Of a DNA stretch of 64,000 bases, positions 1 through 10,269 are shown in pieces. The DNA is taken from assembly GCA_003024785.1 (NCBI GenBank), contig PUQB01000261.1:124001-188000 (forward strand), read 5' to 3'. The DNA is from Selaginella tamariscina. Taxonomy: Eukaryota; Streptophyta; Lycopodiopsida; Selaginellales; Selaginellaceae. The translations under genes were made by a program, and so were the position numbers. Every line of letters starts with the position of its first letter. The stretch's first letter is position 1. The notes beneath the pieces were generated by a model. The model was not told the origin of the DNA and did no database searches. It worked only from the letters and a program-made list of their open reading frames with translations.

Positions 1-1613
1 TTGAAGGTGTTGTTTCTTCACTTTGAGATCACCGATAGGACTTGTCTGTGAGTGGGCTTCAAGGTTTCTGAAACACATGGCCAACGACCCAATAGTGAAA
101 TTGGAGTCGCTAGACCAATGTGGAAGTGAAAAGTGTCCATATGATTCACAACCGTGTCCATGTGTTAGCACACATGTCAATGAAATCGGAAGTTTCATGA
201 CATTTCCAAGGCACTTTGGTGTTGCAACGAGCTTTGGAATGCTGGTCTTTGAATGATCCATCTTGTCATGGATCAAGCACAGGTACTCTGATGGGCGTGA
301 CACAGAAAGCATGCGGTGTGCATAGTACTGAGACCGGCAAGTTTGTTGCGCAATCATGTGGGCCTCCATCTTCTTTTGAATGGCAGTGATCTCCACCAAG
401 GTTTTTGCACAAGCCTCTGCAGCCTTCAATGATGTACAAGTGTCACACTTGGAAAAGCTAGAGTGTTTTGCAATCTCCACATCCTTAAAATGAGTATTCC
501 ATATGTTGTTGAAGGTACCAGTGCAGATTGCTTGCAGCCCCATCAAGTTGAGGCACTTGTTCACATGTTCACACAGCTTCAATTGAGTGTAGATCGAAGG
601 CAAAACCTTGAGATTTTCCCTAACCCCTGCATTTGTGGTTCGGCATTTGTGAGGCATCCTGTCTGCATTTGCTTCCACAAAAGCCTTGAGTATCTCTATG
701 GCTGCCATAATGTGAGAGCGGGTTTTGACCAAGCCAGTGTTCCCATGTATTGAGGTTCGCGCTCCATCTAACCACTCATCCCTCCGACGGTAGAACGTGG
801 TCTTTGGGATCCCATATATACTGTACCAAGCTTTGAAGCAGATGGCCACCTTATTAAATACCATGGATGTACTCTGATAACCAGTGTCCGAAGCCATTCC
901 ATCAATACACCCAGTTAGTGCAGCATATACAAACTCATGCCTTTGCTTTTGGGTGAGCGTACGAAAGACATTTCTACATTGGGTAATTTCATTCCGGTCT
1001 GCCATCTGACAACACTTCTTCTTGTAGCAGTCAATTGTGGAAATGCTCGTAACACTTTCGGAAGATGTAGGATCCATCTTCATCCTCTTGCTGAAACATG
1101 TAGGGGAAGATCTGCAACCCATGAATCGCCTTTTTCTTTTAATAGGACCAATGCAAGGAACCTCTTCAAATATGAGTTGTTCTTCCGGGTTGTTATTATT
1201 GAAATCCAACCCAGAATATGTTGAACCATCTTGCCGTCTTAATTCAGATGTTTGCCACCTCACGAGGGATCCAGGATGCAAAGTGCCATTAGGTGAAACC
1301 TCTGTCACAACTACACCCACGAAGTCGGACCCTAGTTTCTCTTCTGACACTGCTTCCATTGGATTATAGCTTGATGATCCTCTCCCAACCTCAATCTCAT
1401 GAAGAAAGAGAATCACCTCATCCATCACAAGGCAAGCTATCATCTGAAAACTCGTGCTCTGTTTGTTTGTGACTCTGTATATTCTGTGTCAGCCTTGACT
1501 TCCCAAATTCCACAATACAGGAGAACCCTCCTCAATTCCATTCCAGGAACCTCAACATGCTTGAAAATGGTGTTCACCCACACATACAAGATCCTTGGGC
1601 AATATTGTGACAT
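1..1613 (-). CDS. Transposase-like protein, 3' end cut by window edge, one frameshift
   Basis: On the minus strand a reading frame is open from about 1489 to base 1, with its first Met at 1425 (475 codons) and no stop before the edge. A second open segment starts at an ATG at 1613 (MSQYCPRILYVW...) and ends near 1440 in another frame, so the gene is probably one CDS with a single frame change at about 1430-1450. Visible parts are a basic stretch (KRKRRF), a helical segment WYSIYGIPKTTFYRR that looks like a helix-turn-helix, a Cys-rich FSKCDTCTSLK, and IHDKMDHSKT, an acidic Asp/Lys motif of the kind seen in DUF7869-like and other DDE-type transposase proteins. The family assignment is from memory of such motifs and is uncertain; that this strand is coding is clear from the long open frame. 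No terminal repeats can be judged because the left end is missing. Confidence 0.6.
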
Positions 1614-1839
1614 GATGCATTATCATCTCGAACTTCCACAGTTCCAGTGCCAACATCTCGTTGTTCCGAAGAAGACATACTTTATCTCCAGTAATACATA
1701 TGTCTCACATAAAATTGTGTTATTTATGATATCTGTTTATGCAATATTTTAAGAAATCAAACTGCAGTTGCTTAATAATATGCATGTGCAATAATACATA
1801 ATTATAAAAATAATATCTCATGCTTTATTAATATAACTG

Positions 1840-2642
1840 ATGGGCGGGATTAATCCCGCGCAACTCTACCCCTTCAGAGTGAGTCGGCGGATTAATCCCG
1901 CGGACTCTACCCCATCGGAGAGAGTCGGCGGGATTAATCCCGCCGCGACTCTACCCCGTCGAGAGAGGCGGCGGATTAATCCCGCCGCGGCTCCCTCACG
2001 AGAGGCGGATTAATCGCCAGACTCCGACGAGGAAGTAGCGCGGATTAATCCCGCCGCGGGCTCCTCCGACGAGGAAGTAGCGGCGGGATTAATCCGCGGG
2101 CTCCTCCGACTAGGAAGTACCGGCGGATTAATCCCGCCGCCGGATCTTCCTCGTCTGTGAGAGTCGGGATTAATCCGCCGCAAATTCCTCCGACGAGGAA
2201 GAGGGCGGATTAATCCCGCCCACAACACTAAGATGGAGAATAGGGGCGGGATTAATCCCGCCCACAACTCTGACGACGGGGAATAAGCGGCGGATTAATC
2301 CCGCCCACAACTCTCTCCGAAACTATGATTTCAAAGAGATTTGGGATGAATTCTGCCCACAAATATTTAAAACAGGGAAGTAGTGACGAGATTAATCCCG
2401 CCACCCTTGCTCCTAAAATGGTTGGCGAGATTAATCCCGCTGACAACTCTTTTTAATAAATTCAAGTAAATCATTATCAGTTGAGAGAGTTATCGGCGGG
2501 ATTAATCTCGCCGCTCTTTTTAAAAGGCGGAGAAGCATTGCCCGAACTAATTCTACCATAGCTATGAAAGAGTGGTGGCGGGATTAATCCCGTCACCTCA
2601 AAGAGGCGAAAAAAAATGGCCGGATTAATCCCGCCGCCCCGG
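1840..2642. repeat. Palindrome array 1 (GGCGGGATTAATCCCGCC)
   Basis: About 16 copies of the palindrome GGCGGGATTAATCCCGCC or one-base variants. From about 1843 to 2300 the spacing is mostly 39-45 bp (near 42). Spacers vary but often contain CTCCGACGAGGAAG-like sequence. Copies become sparser and more degenerate after 2330. Several copies lack one G of the GGG run, which could be divergence or sequencing error. Reading frames through the array only give GGGINPA/AGLIPP peptide repeats and are not believed to be genes. Confidence 0.9.
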
Positions 2643-4483
2643 CTAACCGAGAATACCAAGTTAAAAATATATTTAAACGGGATAAATCCCTAACAGAATA
2701 TTGTAATCCTAATGCATTCCTAAATCCCTAAATTCTAAAATTTAAGAGAGAATGTAAGAGAGTGAATCTTTATAAATATATCTAAATTTGTTTATAATAC
2801 TTACTTGTAAACAGCACTGAAGGCGCCGTGCTTTCCTATAAACAATAGCACACCAATTTAATGTCGCTCCTGAGCTGATCACTAAGAAGAAAAAAGAAAA
2901 TCTGAAGAGTGAAAATGAAGAAACCCTTGCCGGAGAAAGAACCAGATCTGAATTTGAGTGGGAAATTAAATGTATTTTCAAATTTACATGTCAGACTGAT
3001 AATACTTATGTCAGAAATTCAAAATTTTTGAAAAAGAAAAGAAATTTAATGAGTTGAAACAAATAACCGACAGTCTGACATATATACTCCAATTCCAATG
3101 AGTGTTTTAAAATTGCATTTAATGTCATTCAAGTGCTTCAAGCTGTTTAATATTGAAATTTTTGTAATTATTCTACATTCTAATATTCAAGTAATATATT
3201 AAGTTTATTATTATATATATATATACATAATACAATAAATTATTATTATTATTATCATTTAAAATATATTCATAGTCTGTTTATTATTATTATTTTCTTA
3301 ATTACTCGAGTAATTAATTTACATTTCCTACTATTAATGGGATATTCTTTTTATTTTCTTAATATTCGAAAAATATTCCAATATTAAACCTAATTAATAT
3401 TAAATTAGTCTTATTAATTATCTCAGTAATTATTCTACATTTGTATATATTAATGGGATTTTCTCAATTAATTTGTTATTATTTCAAGAATATTCTAGTG
3501 TTAAACCTTATTATCAATTTAAATTAATATATTATTAAAACTATATATGGCTATATATTAGATAAAATCATATATTATTATGTATAATTTAAAATAGTTC
3601 ATAGTGTGTATATTAATATTATTTTCTTAATTATTCGATGTTTGTTTTGCACATATTATTATATAAAACACAATCATAAATTTATTATACATGTGCACAC
3701 GCATTAGAAGCACTTACAGAGACACATATGCACACACATGCACATTGCCCTAAACCAAACTTGAGAAATTATATGTTGCTTCTTTATTGAAAAACTTATG
3801 TTCAACGCATGTATGATCTATATGTACTCAGTGTGTGTGTAACACATTGAATTTACACATGTAATATATATGTATGTCTGTGTGTATACACGTGTATGTA
3901 TATATGTGTACTAATATAATATAGCAATGTGTACAATTTTCATTTGTTAACACTCTATCTCTTCTCTCATCATACACAGTGTCACCATGCATAATCCCTC
4001 TCATACATACACACCATGCATGATCATGATCCATAATATGTAGCCTGTCTCTTCTCTCATACATACACACCATGCATGATTCATAATATGTACTAATGTT
4101 ACAATATTATGTAATATGTATAATGTATATCTGTGTATAACACTCACTCCTCTCATACATAAACACCATGATCCATCCTAACCCTAAACCTAAACCCTAC
4201 ATTGAATTTACACAATTTATATTCTATTTATTATCTATATATATGTGTGTGTGTGTGTATCTGTATAATTTTATTAATTTGTTAATTGTATCTCTCGCAC
4301 ACACACGCACACTCCTGTATATATATGTGTGTGTGTGTGTTTGTTTATCTGTATGATTTTATTTGTTTCACACACGCATACACACGATATACATATACAC
4401 ACATATATATATATACCTATGTATACATACATATATTATGTGTACCAGTATCTGTAAAATTTGTATATATCTGTGTGTGTGTG
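2643..4483. other. AT-rich intergenic spacer with GT/AC microsatellites
   Basis: I see no gene here. The left half is very AT-rich with TATTA-type runs. From about 3700 the sequence turns into imperfect CA/TG and ACACAT repeats, including a partial direct repeat of TCTCATACATACACACCATGCATGAT near 3996-4022 and 4056-4081. The spacer separates the two palindrome arrays. Confidence 0.7.
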
Positions 4484-5156
4484 TAGCGGTGCGATTAATC
4501 CCGCCGCTATAGCCAGGCGGCGATTAATCCCGCCGCGTACGATGCCCTGCGCGCGGGATTAATCCCGCCGTACGCATGCCCTGCGCGAATCGGGATTTAT
4601 CCCGCCGCCATTGGCTGCCTGAAGGGCCTAGGCGGGATTAATCCCGCCGCCAAAGGCCTGCCTAAAGGGCCTAGGCGGCGGGATTAATCCCGCCCGATTT
4701 CGAGCAGGGAATTGGCGTCCGGTGGGATTAATCCCGCCGCATAGGGACCGAGTGAAGGCCCTGGGCGGCGGGATTAATCCCGCCGAACCTTCAATGCCTG
4801 TTGGAGGAATGAATCCTGCACCCTTCCTTTTTTCTCCATTGGTGAGTTGGACCAATCCCAAATGTTTCTGTCTGAGACGTAGAAGGTTTACAACATACCA
4901 ATGGAGAGAACAGGGAAGGGTGGCGAAATTCATTTAACCATCCCTTACATGGTGGGCGAGATTAATCCCCTCCTTTGGAGTCACTGAAGGGGTGTGCCAA
5001 ATAAATCCTGCCCAGTTCTCTCTGAGACCGAGAAGAGTGGCAAGATTAATTCCGCACTCCCGTTCAAGACCTCCAGAAAGGTGGCGAGATTAATCCCGCC
5101 CACTCTTTCAGGAGGCATTGAAGGAGTGGCGAGATTAATCCCGCCGCACCTTCCAT
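4484..5156. repeat. Palindrome array 2 (same motif as array 1)
   Basis: Seven to eight good copies of the array 1 palindrome lie between 4490 and 4790 at intervals of roughly 40-50 bp. Degenerate copies (GGCGAGATTAATCCCGCC) follow at about 4953, 5083 and 5128. The spacers here differ from array 1 and share CTGCCTGAAGGGCCTAGG-like sequence. The conservation is therefore in the palindrome and not in the unit as a whole. Confidence 0.9.
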
Positions 5157-5260
5157 GTGAATATATATGTGTATTAGTATATATAAGTTGCATATCTCAT
5201 TTTATTTACTTTTATCATCTTATCATAATATTTCGAGTAAAAGCTAGGAAAATATGTAAA

Positions 5261-5345
5261 ACTGTCCAGAGCTCACATTTGTGGTGGTTCTAAAACGAAA
5301 TGTTATCTTTCCTTTGAACTAGCACAAAGGTGAGCTTTGGACAGT
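5261..5345. repeat. Inverted repeat / hairpin upstream of the first ParB-MTase gene
   Basis: Arms of 23 bp, 5261-5283 (ACTGTCCAGAGCTCACATTT...) and 5323-5345, are reverse complements with two mismatches and a loop of about 39 bases. The hairpin lies about 145 bp upstream of the ATG at 5489. It could be a MITE remnant, a cruciform-forming regulatory element or a small-RNA precursor; the sequence does not decide. Confidence 0.65.
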
Positions 5346-5488
5346 TAATTCCGTCTACTTCTCTCTGTGTATTATTTTTGTATATTCGGGTTTATACAAG
5401 TGTGTGTGCGTTTTTATATGATTTGTATTCATAGTGTATTATTTTGCAGAAGGACGATTTGATCAAACAAGGAGATCGAGTCATTAGT

Positions 5489-8400
5489 ATGGAGTCGTCG
5501 TCAAATTCGGGTAAGAATTAAAATAAAATCTGTTATACTCGGATACTTGAACTAATCATTTTTATTCAGATGTGGAATTGAGGTGACATTAAAGACGAGA
5601 GCAGGAGAAGAGATGGGCAGGGGGATTCTGGAATCAACTTGGCCATATTTCAAACTAAACAGGAAGCGCATTGGAACAACCATGGTTGCTGTCAAACTAA
5701 CCTCTGTCACATCGCATGAACAAGCAAAACAATGGAAAGTGGGTGTGATAGCAAGCCCGAAAGCATGCTGTGAACCCAGATTGAACGATGCTCGACACAT
5801 ATGCCTCGTTCCATCCAATGTCACGTTCTCGGATCCAGAGGTCGCCAGTTACAACATTAATTTCGGGTGGTTTTGTCGACTTGTGGATAATGACGTTCAC
5901 GTGTTCACTAATGATGTTGACCTTGGAGTTCTTCTTCAACTCAACGAAAGCCCATCTATGGAGGGGATCCATCTGGATGTCTACTTCGAAGATCTTCAGA
6001 CTCATCGAGTAGGTGTATTGTCAGGAGATATTGCTTCACAATACAGAAAATCAGCAAGTGGAGCAATCGTCCCTCTTCACATTGAAGAAGAACACTGCGA
6101 CATCATAAAGGAGATTGAGAGGGTGGCTTGGTCTCAGGTTCTTTATAGATCACGTTCAATTTGCTTAGCAAATTTCGGGAGCTGGAAGAGTGTGCCGGGA
6201 ACATTAGAACAGCATCAATTGGGGATCACACATGTTGATTCGGATCGTAGAAGAAAATCATTAGTCGTTTTGTCAGCTGCACCTGTGGCGTCCCATGCTG
6301 CAATAAGCCACAAGGAAATGATGTTGGATGATAAGATTTACCAGTGTAGGGTTAAGTATTGCAGCATCAACCCAAACTTCAATTACAGGCCACTGAATCA
6401 GGAACGTGTAGCTGAGCTCATGGAGAAGATGAAGGACGACAATTCTTACACCGTTCCACATAATGCTGTTTTGTGCGCATACTACGAAAGACACAAAGGC
6501 GCTGACAAAGTGTGGATCACAACACCGGAACAAATGAGGAAGGTTCAGACGGAGAATAGAAAATCAGTTAAGTACTACATCATTAGTGGCTAGCACACAA
6601 TAACAGCCCAACGACTTCTCGACGAACACAACAAAGGAACGATGGCAACAAAACTTTCCGAGCATACCCGTGAGAAGCTGACGAAAAGATCGGCGTTTTT
6701 AGCGAAGCCGAATCTCACAATCGAGCAGTACCATAAGTTATCGGCGGAATGGGACGCTGCAGACACCAACCACTACAACAGCAAAATATGGGAGAAGTTC
6801 AAACACACGCGAGCCATGTGGGAATCTCTTCAGCGACCACAAAGAGCTACCGCAGGGAATACACAATCTGCGGAGTACTGGGTAAGCAAATTGTTTGGGC
6901 GGGATTTATCTCGGTATATTAATCTGTCTTCTTCCTCAGAGAGTTGAAGAAATTGTAGCAATTGATTTTGCCCAGGTGGGCGGGAAGGAAACATCCTTTC
7001 TGATGATGTTGATTTCTTGTCCCGAGGATAGGATCTTTGCGAAATGGTTGGGGATTATGGAATCCTTTGCAAAAGGAACACTGAAGAAGAAGCAGACAAG
7101 TGAAGTGGAGCCCTCAGAGAAGTCTGCAAAGAAACCCAGTAAGACGCTGAAGTCTAAGTCTGTTCAATCTATAAAGGATGTAGACAACGATTTCAAGCTC
7201 ACATGGTTGAAGCCTTTAAATGGAACAACGATGGAGGAGATGGAAGTCTTGGCTGATTTGGTGATTGATGGCAAATTACAAGCCCCACCTCTCCTTTTCA
7301 TCTCAAGGCAATGGAGTTGAAGACGGTCAGGCACTTCAAAGGAGTGGTTGGGAATACACTGCCACAAACTGGGTTGGATTTCGGCTTCAACATACGAAGA
7401 GGTCAACAAATATTTGCATGTGACAAACGATGATATGCTTGTCGAATGGGTGAATCAATCGGAAGATCTGGGCAAGAATCTATTGCACGCCAACGCCAAG
7501 AAGGAGAACATTGCGATGACGCCTTCTCTTATGGCAGTCCTTCAGCAGCGGAGAACCGAGTTGAACCTTATAAAGGAGGATGCTACGAATCACGACAAGC
7601 CCTACAGATGTTTGTTGTTGGATTCGGAGACTTTATGGGGTACCATCACTGCTTGTAGGAAACCGTTTCAATTGTTCGTGATGGATCGGCAGGTGTCAAA
7701 AAATCCTTCGACAGACAGACACTAGAGGATTTGGTGGAGAAACTTAGCCGTGCAAGCATGTACAAAGAAGGTATTTATTATTGAATTCATACTTGCACTC
7801 TTGACTGATATCTACGTTTTCAGGTATTTATTTCTTGATTCTTGCTCATGTCACCGATACCTTTGCCTTCTCCTTTGCCAAGAGGAATAAACATCGTTGG
7901 ACAGGATTTTATATGAATGATGCTGATCCGAAGTGCATTGATTCGGTTGTTCACTTGGTTGTTAGGAATGCGCCAAACAGTTTCAAACTTCAAATGACTG
8001 GCCAGGCATCTGTTTGCACTCCAACGGCCCTGAACCTCCATCCGATACACCGATAGGACAGAGTGACGTATTCGGCAATGTACGTTATCCAAACATCACA
8101 AGTCAAGCGGCACGGAGCATCGTCAACTTGATCAGGGTCCTCACAGTGATGCGTGGGTTTTTGACTACTGCACTAGGGGGTCCGTCTTGAAGGAGTGTTA
8201 CCTTCGGCATACATGTGTATTTGCCGTTGAAAAGGATAAGACCATGGTTGAGGACCTGAACAAGTGGATAATAGGTTCTCAACTGAATACCCCAACGAAT
8301 CCATAAAGGAGTATTTGAGAAAGTTCCCTCCAGATAAGTGCGATAGCTCTGAAGACGAATCTGGTTCAATGTCGGAGTCTGAGGACGAACTTCAATCAGA

Positions 8401-8569
8401 TATTAGACCGGAAGTTATCTCGAGGAGTACAGAACATTTGCACACTCCATTACCCATGGAAACATCAATAGAAGATGCAGAAGATCTTGAACCATCTCAC
8501 AAGCGGCTTAGACCTTCTTCGCCTCACTCAGAAGGTAATAGCGAAGAAGAATTGTTAATGAATTGTTAG
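5489..8569 (+). CDS. ParB-like / methyltransferase-fold protein, copy 1 (frame-disrupted)
   Basis: I chose the ATG at 5489 (22-nt exon 1, then a GT-AG intron 5511-5569), although the phase does not fit without a one-base correction. The main frame 5583-6593 encodes an unrecognised N-terminal region of about 245 residues, then a ParB-like block NPNFNYRPLNQERVAELM. The ParB 'G-x-H...A' box is read as SG-stop-HTITAQ, with TAG at 6591-6593 and the same frame continuing to the next intron. Introns 6882-6939 and 7771-7823 splice in frame. After 7300 several frame changes are needed. PFQLFVMD near 7664-7687 is a motif-IV-like position, and VFDYCTRGS near 8155-8182 resembles methyltransferase motif I. 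Order IV then I is that of beta-class amino-methyltransferases. The acidic Ser/Glu-rich tail ends at the stop at 8567-8569. The catalytic aromatic after DPP is not visible, so activity is doubtful. It matches copy 2 (40692-44912) in order of parts. Confidence 0.6.
6882..6939 (+). other. 58-bp intron of ParB-MTase copy 1 with a palindrome relic
   Basis: The GT-AG intron (GTAAGCAAATTG...CTTCCTCAG) restores the frame between ...SAEYW and RVEEIVAIDF. Inside it, GGGCGGGATTTATCTCGG is a degenerate copy of the palindrome of the two arrays at 1840-5156, standing alone within a gene. Confidence 0.65.
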
Positions 8570-8659
8570 AGTGACAATAGTTGTAAATGAGTGTAACATA
8601 AGGCATTTTTGTATATTTCGTTTATATTTGTACAGAAAATAAATTCTCAAGGATTAATG

Positions 8660-9997
8660 AAGCTTTTAGTTCAAACATGGGTCACACATTAACAAGGTAA
8701 ATAATATACCTTGATAATTTTAAGGTCAGCTAATTATCATTTTGCAGATGTAATGAAACAATTGAGAACATGGATTTTCAGCATTGGCATGAGGTAAGAG
8801 AGGGGTTTGGCGACAATTTCTTGTGCCACATGTCAGAATGACAGAGTTCATGCAGGAAATGGATAATAATGCAGCTCAAAACATCGTTACCATGGGGGCC
8901 ACTTCAGTTTTTTCATCATCATTTTTATTGGCTTCAGTTCCGAAATCAATTTCTTCAGCGCATGCAATATCTGAATCTTGTAAGGATGATGTACAATTAA
9001 ATGATGAAGGGATAGGCAACGAGATAGTGGCAACGGATAAATGTGAAAGGGAGCAAACAAGTGATTTGCAAAGTATTCAAGAGGCAACGCTATCTCATGT
9101 TACTCATGGCCATATTGTGTTGTTGGATGTCAATGGTGTTCTGCTTCATCGACAAAGGCCCGAGGATAGAAAAAAGAAATCAAACAAGGAGATTTCATTC
9201 CTTGTCATGGTAAATTTCGATATGATATTATTTTTCGTCCAGGGTTGGATCGTCTCTTTCAAAAGCTTAAGGAATGGGTGCGTGGGGATTTGGTCATGCA
9301 TGCAGATTCATAACTTAACACCGCTGTTGAATTTGCTTAAGAAACATTGTAGTGTTGCAGAAGAGGTGATTCGTAAAGATTGGATTTTTGACCAGCGAAT
9401 ATGTTATAAACCTCTCGAATTTCACAATATAAGAAAGGAAAGCAAGCCGTAATTCTTCAAGAATGAAAGAATAATTGGGACTCATGGGGAGATCAGTCGC
9501 TTAAGAATAATGAAGAACGCACAGATGTTAGTGGTAGACGACTCTCCTCAGAAGGCTATGCTCAACCAAAACATTGCTTGTATTCATCCAATCACTTTCG
9601 ATCCATATTCTGATACCGATATCATGATGAGCTAGTGAACTACTTGGATACGTGCCTCAGAAAGAAGAATCTCGAAAATTTTTGTGCAGTATCCATCATA
9701 CATTTCCTGAAGCTTTTCTTTCTCGTGATATTGAATTTTATAAAATGAAGGATAGCAACCGGGCTTTATAATATTATTCTTAAGGAACGTCAGTTTTTAG
9801 ATGAGCCTTTATGCAGACCTTCTCTTATCACATCTTATGTATTAACAAGGATGGCAACTCCCAATTGCATTCGTGAGAGTGTTAAGTGGTGGCAACAACA
9901 TCAAGATATTGACCAAAATGATTTGATTAATCCGGAGAGTGATGATTTAGACAAAATAAGAAGATTTCTTTGTATGATAGGAAGAAAGTATTTATAA
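8660..9997 (+). pseudogene. NLI-interacting-factor/FCP1-like HAD phosphatase, degraded
   Basis: Three HAD landmarks appear in order but in different frames. HIVLLDVNGVLLHR (about 9109-9150) is the nucleophile motif DxNG. FRPGLDRLFQKLKEW (about 9234-9278) follows in another frame. MLVVDDSPQKAML (about 9520-9558) is the acidic motif LVDDSPxK, preceded by FDQRICYKPLEF, which resembles the DQxxC segment of plant HAD IIID proteins. A C-terminal open stretch on about 9760-9997 ends in RRFLCMIGRKYL and a stop. A small intron with GTAAAT...TTTGCAG lies near 8696-8748. The family dephosphorylates Ser in the RNA polymerase II CTD or related substrates. Repeated frame changes suggest a pseudogene, although sequence error cannot be excluded. 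The 5' end is uncertain. It lies directly downstream of ParB-MTase copy 1 on the same strand. Confidence 0.5.
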
Positions 9998-10001
9998 AAA
10001 A

Positions 10002-10080
10002 TTAACATGTTGATAAGAAAATGATTTCATTTGTAATTATGTTTGATAGTATTTCTTCATTATTGTAAACTATTTTTAGA
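10002..10080 (+). repeat. Source copy of a ~75-bp segment repeated at 11056
   Basis: Starting TTAACATGTTGATAAG, this segment just behind the stop of the HAD-like gene is nearly identical to 11056-11129, differing at one or two bases. Here it looks like native 3' flanking sequence. Confidence 0.8.
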
Positions 10081-10269
10081 ATAATATGAATATTCTAAGA
10101 TATTTTAGGAATATTCCTTACTAAGTAAGGTTATTGAAGGATTAATAATTAATTAATTAATATTTAAGGCTTAATTACATATTAATTAAATGATTAATTA
10201 ATAATTAAAACTTAAGTATTAATTAGTAAATTTTATATTCCATTTTCACGTATCATGCCCACTTAGTTA

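Noticed and set aside
23-1369. Plus-strand reading frames of 77-110 codons
   Set aside because: They are shadows of the long minus-strand transposase-like frame, whose translation has coherent motifs.
1840-2642. CRISPR-like array
   Set aside because: The repeat is a palindrome with irregular, related spacers in a eukaryotic genome with no cas genes.
1840-5293. Reading frames with GGGINPA / AGLIPP repeats on both strands
   Set aside because: They arise from the palindrome arrays and exist in several frames. There is no start context or splice logic.
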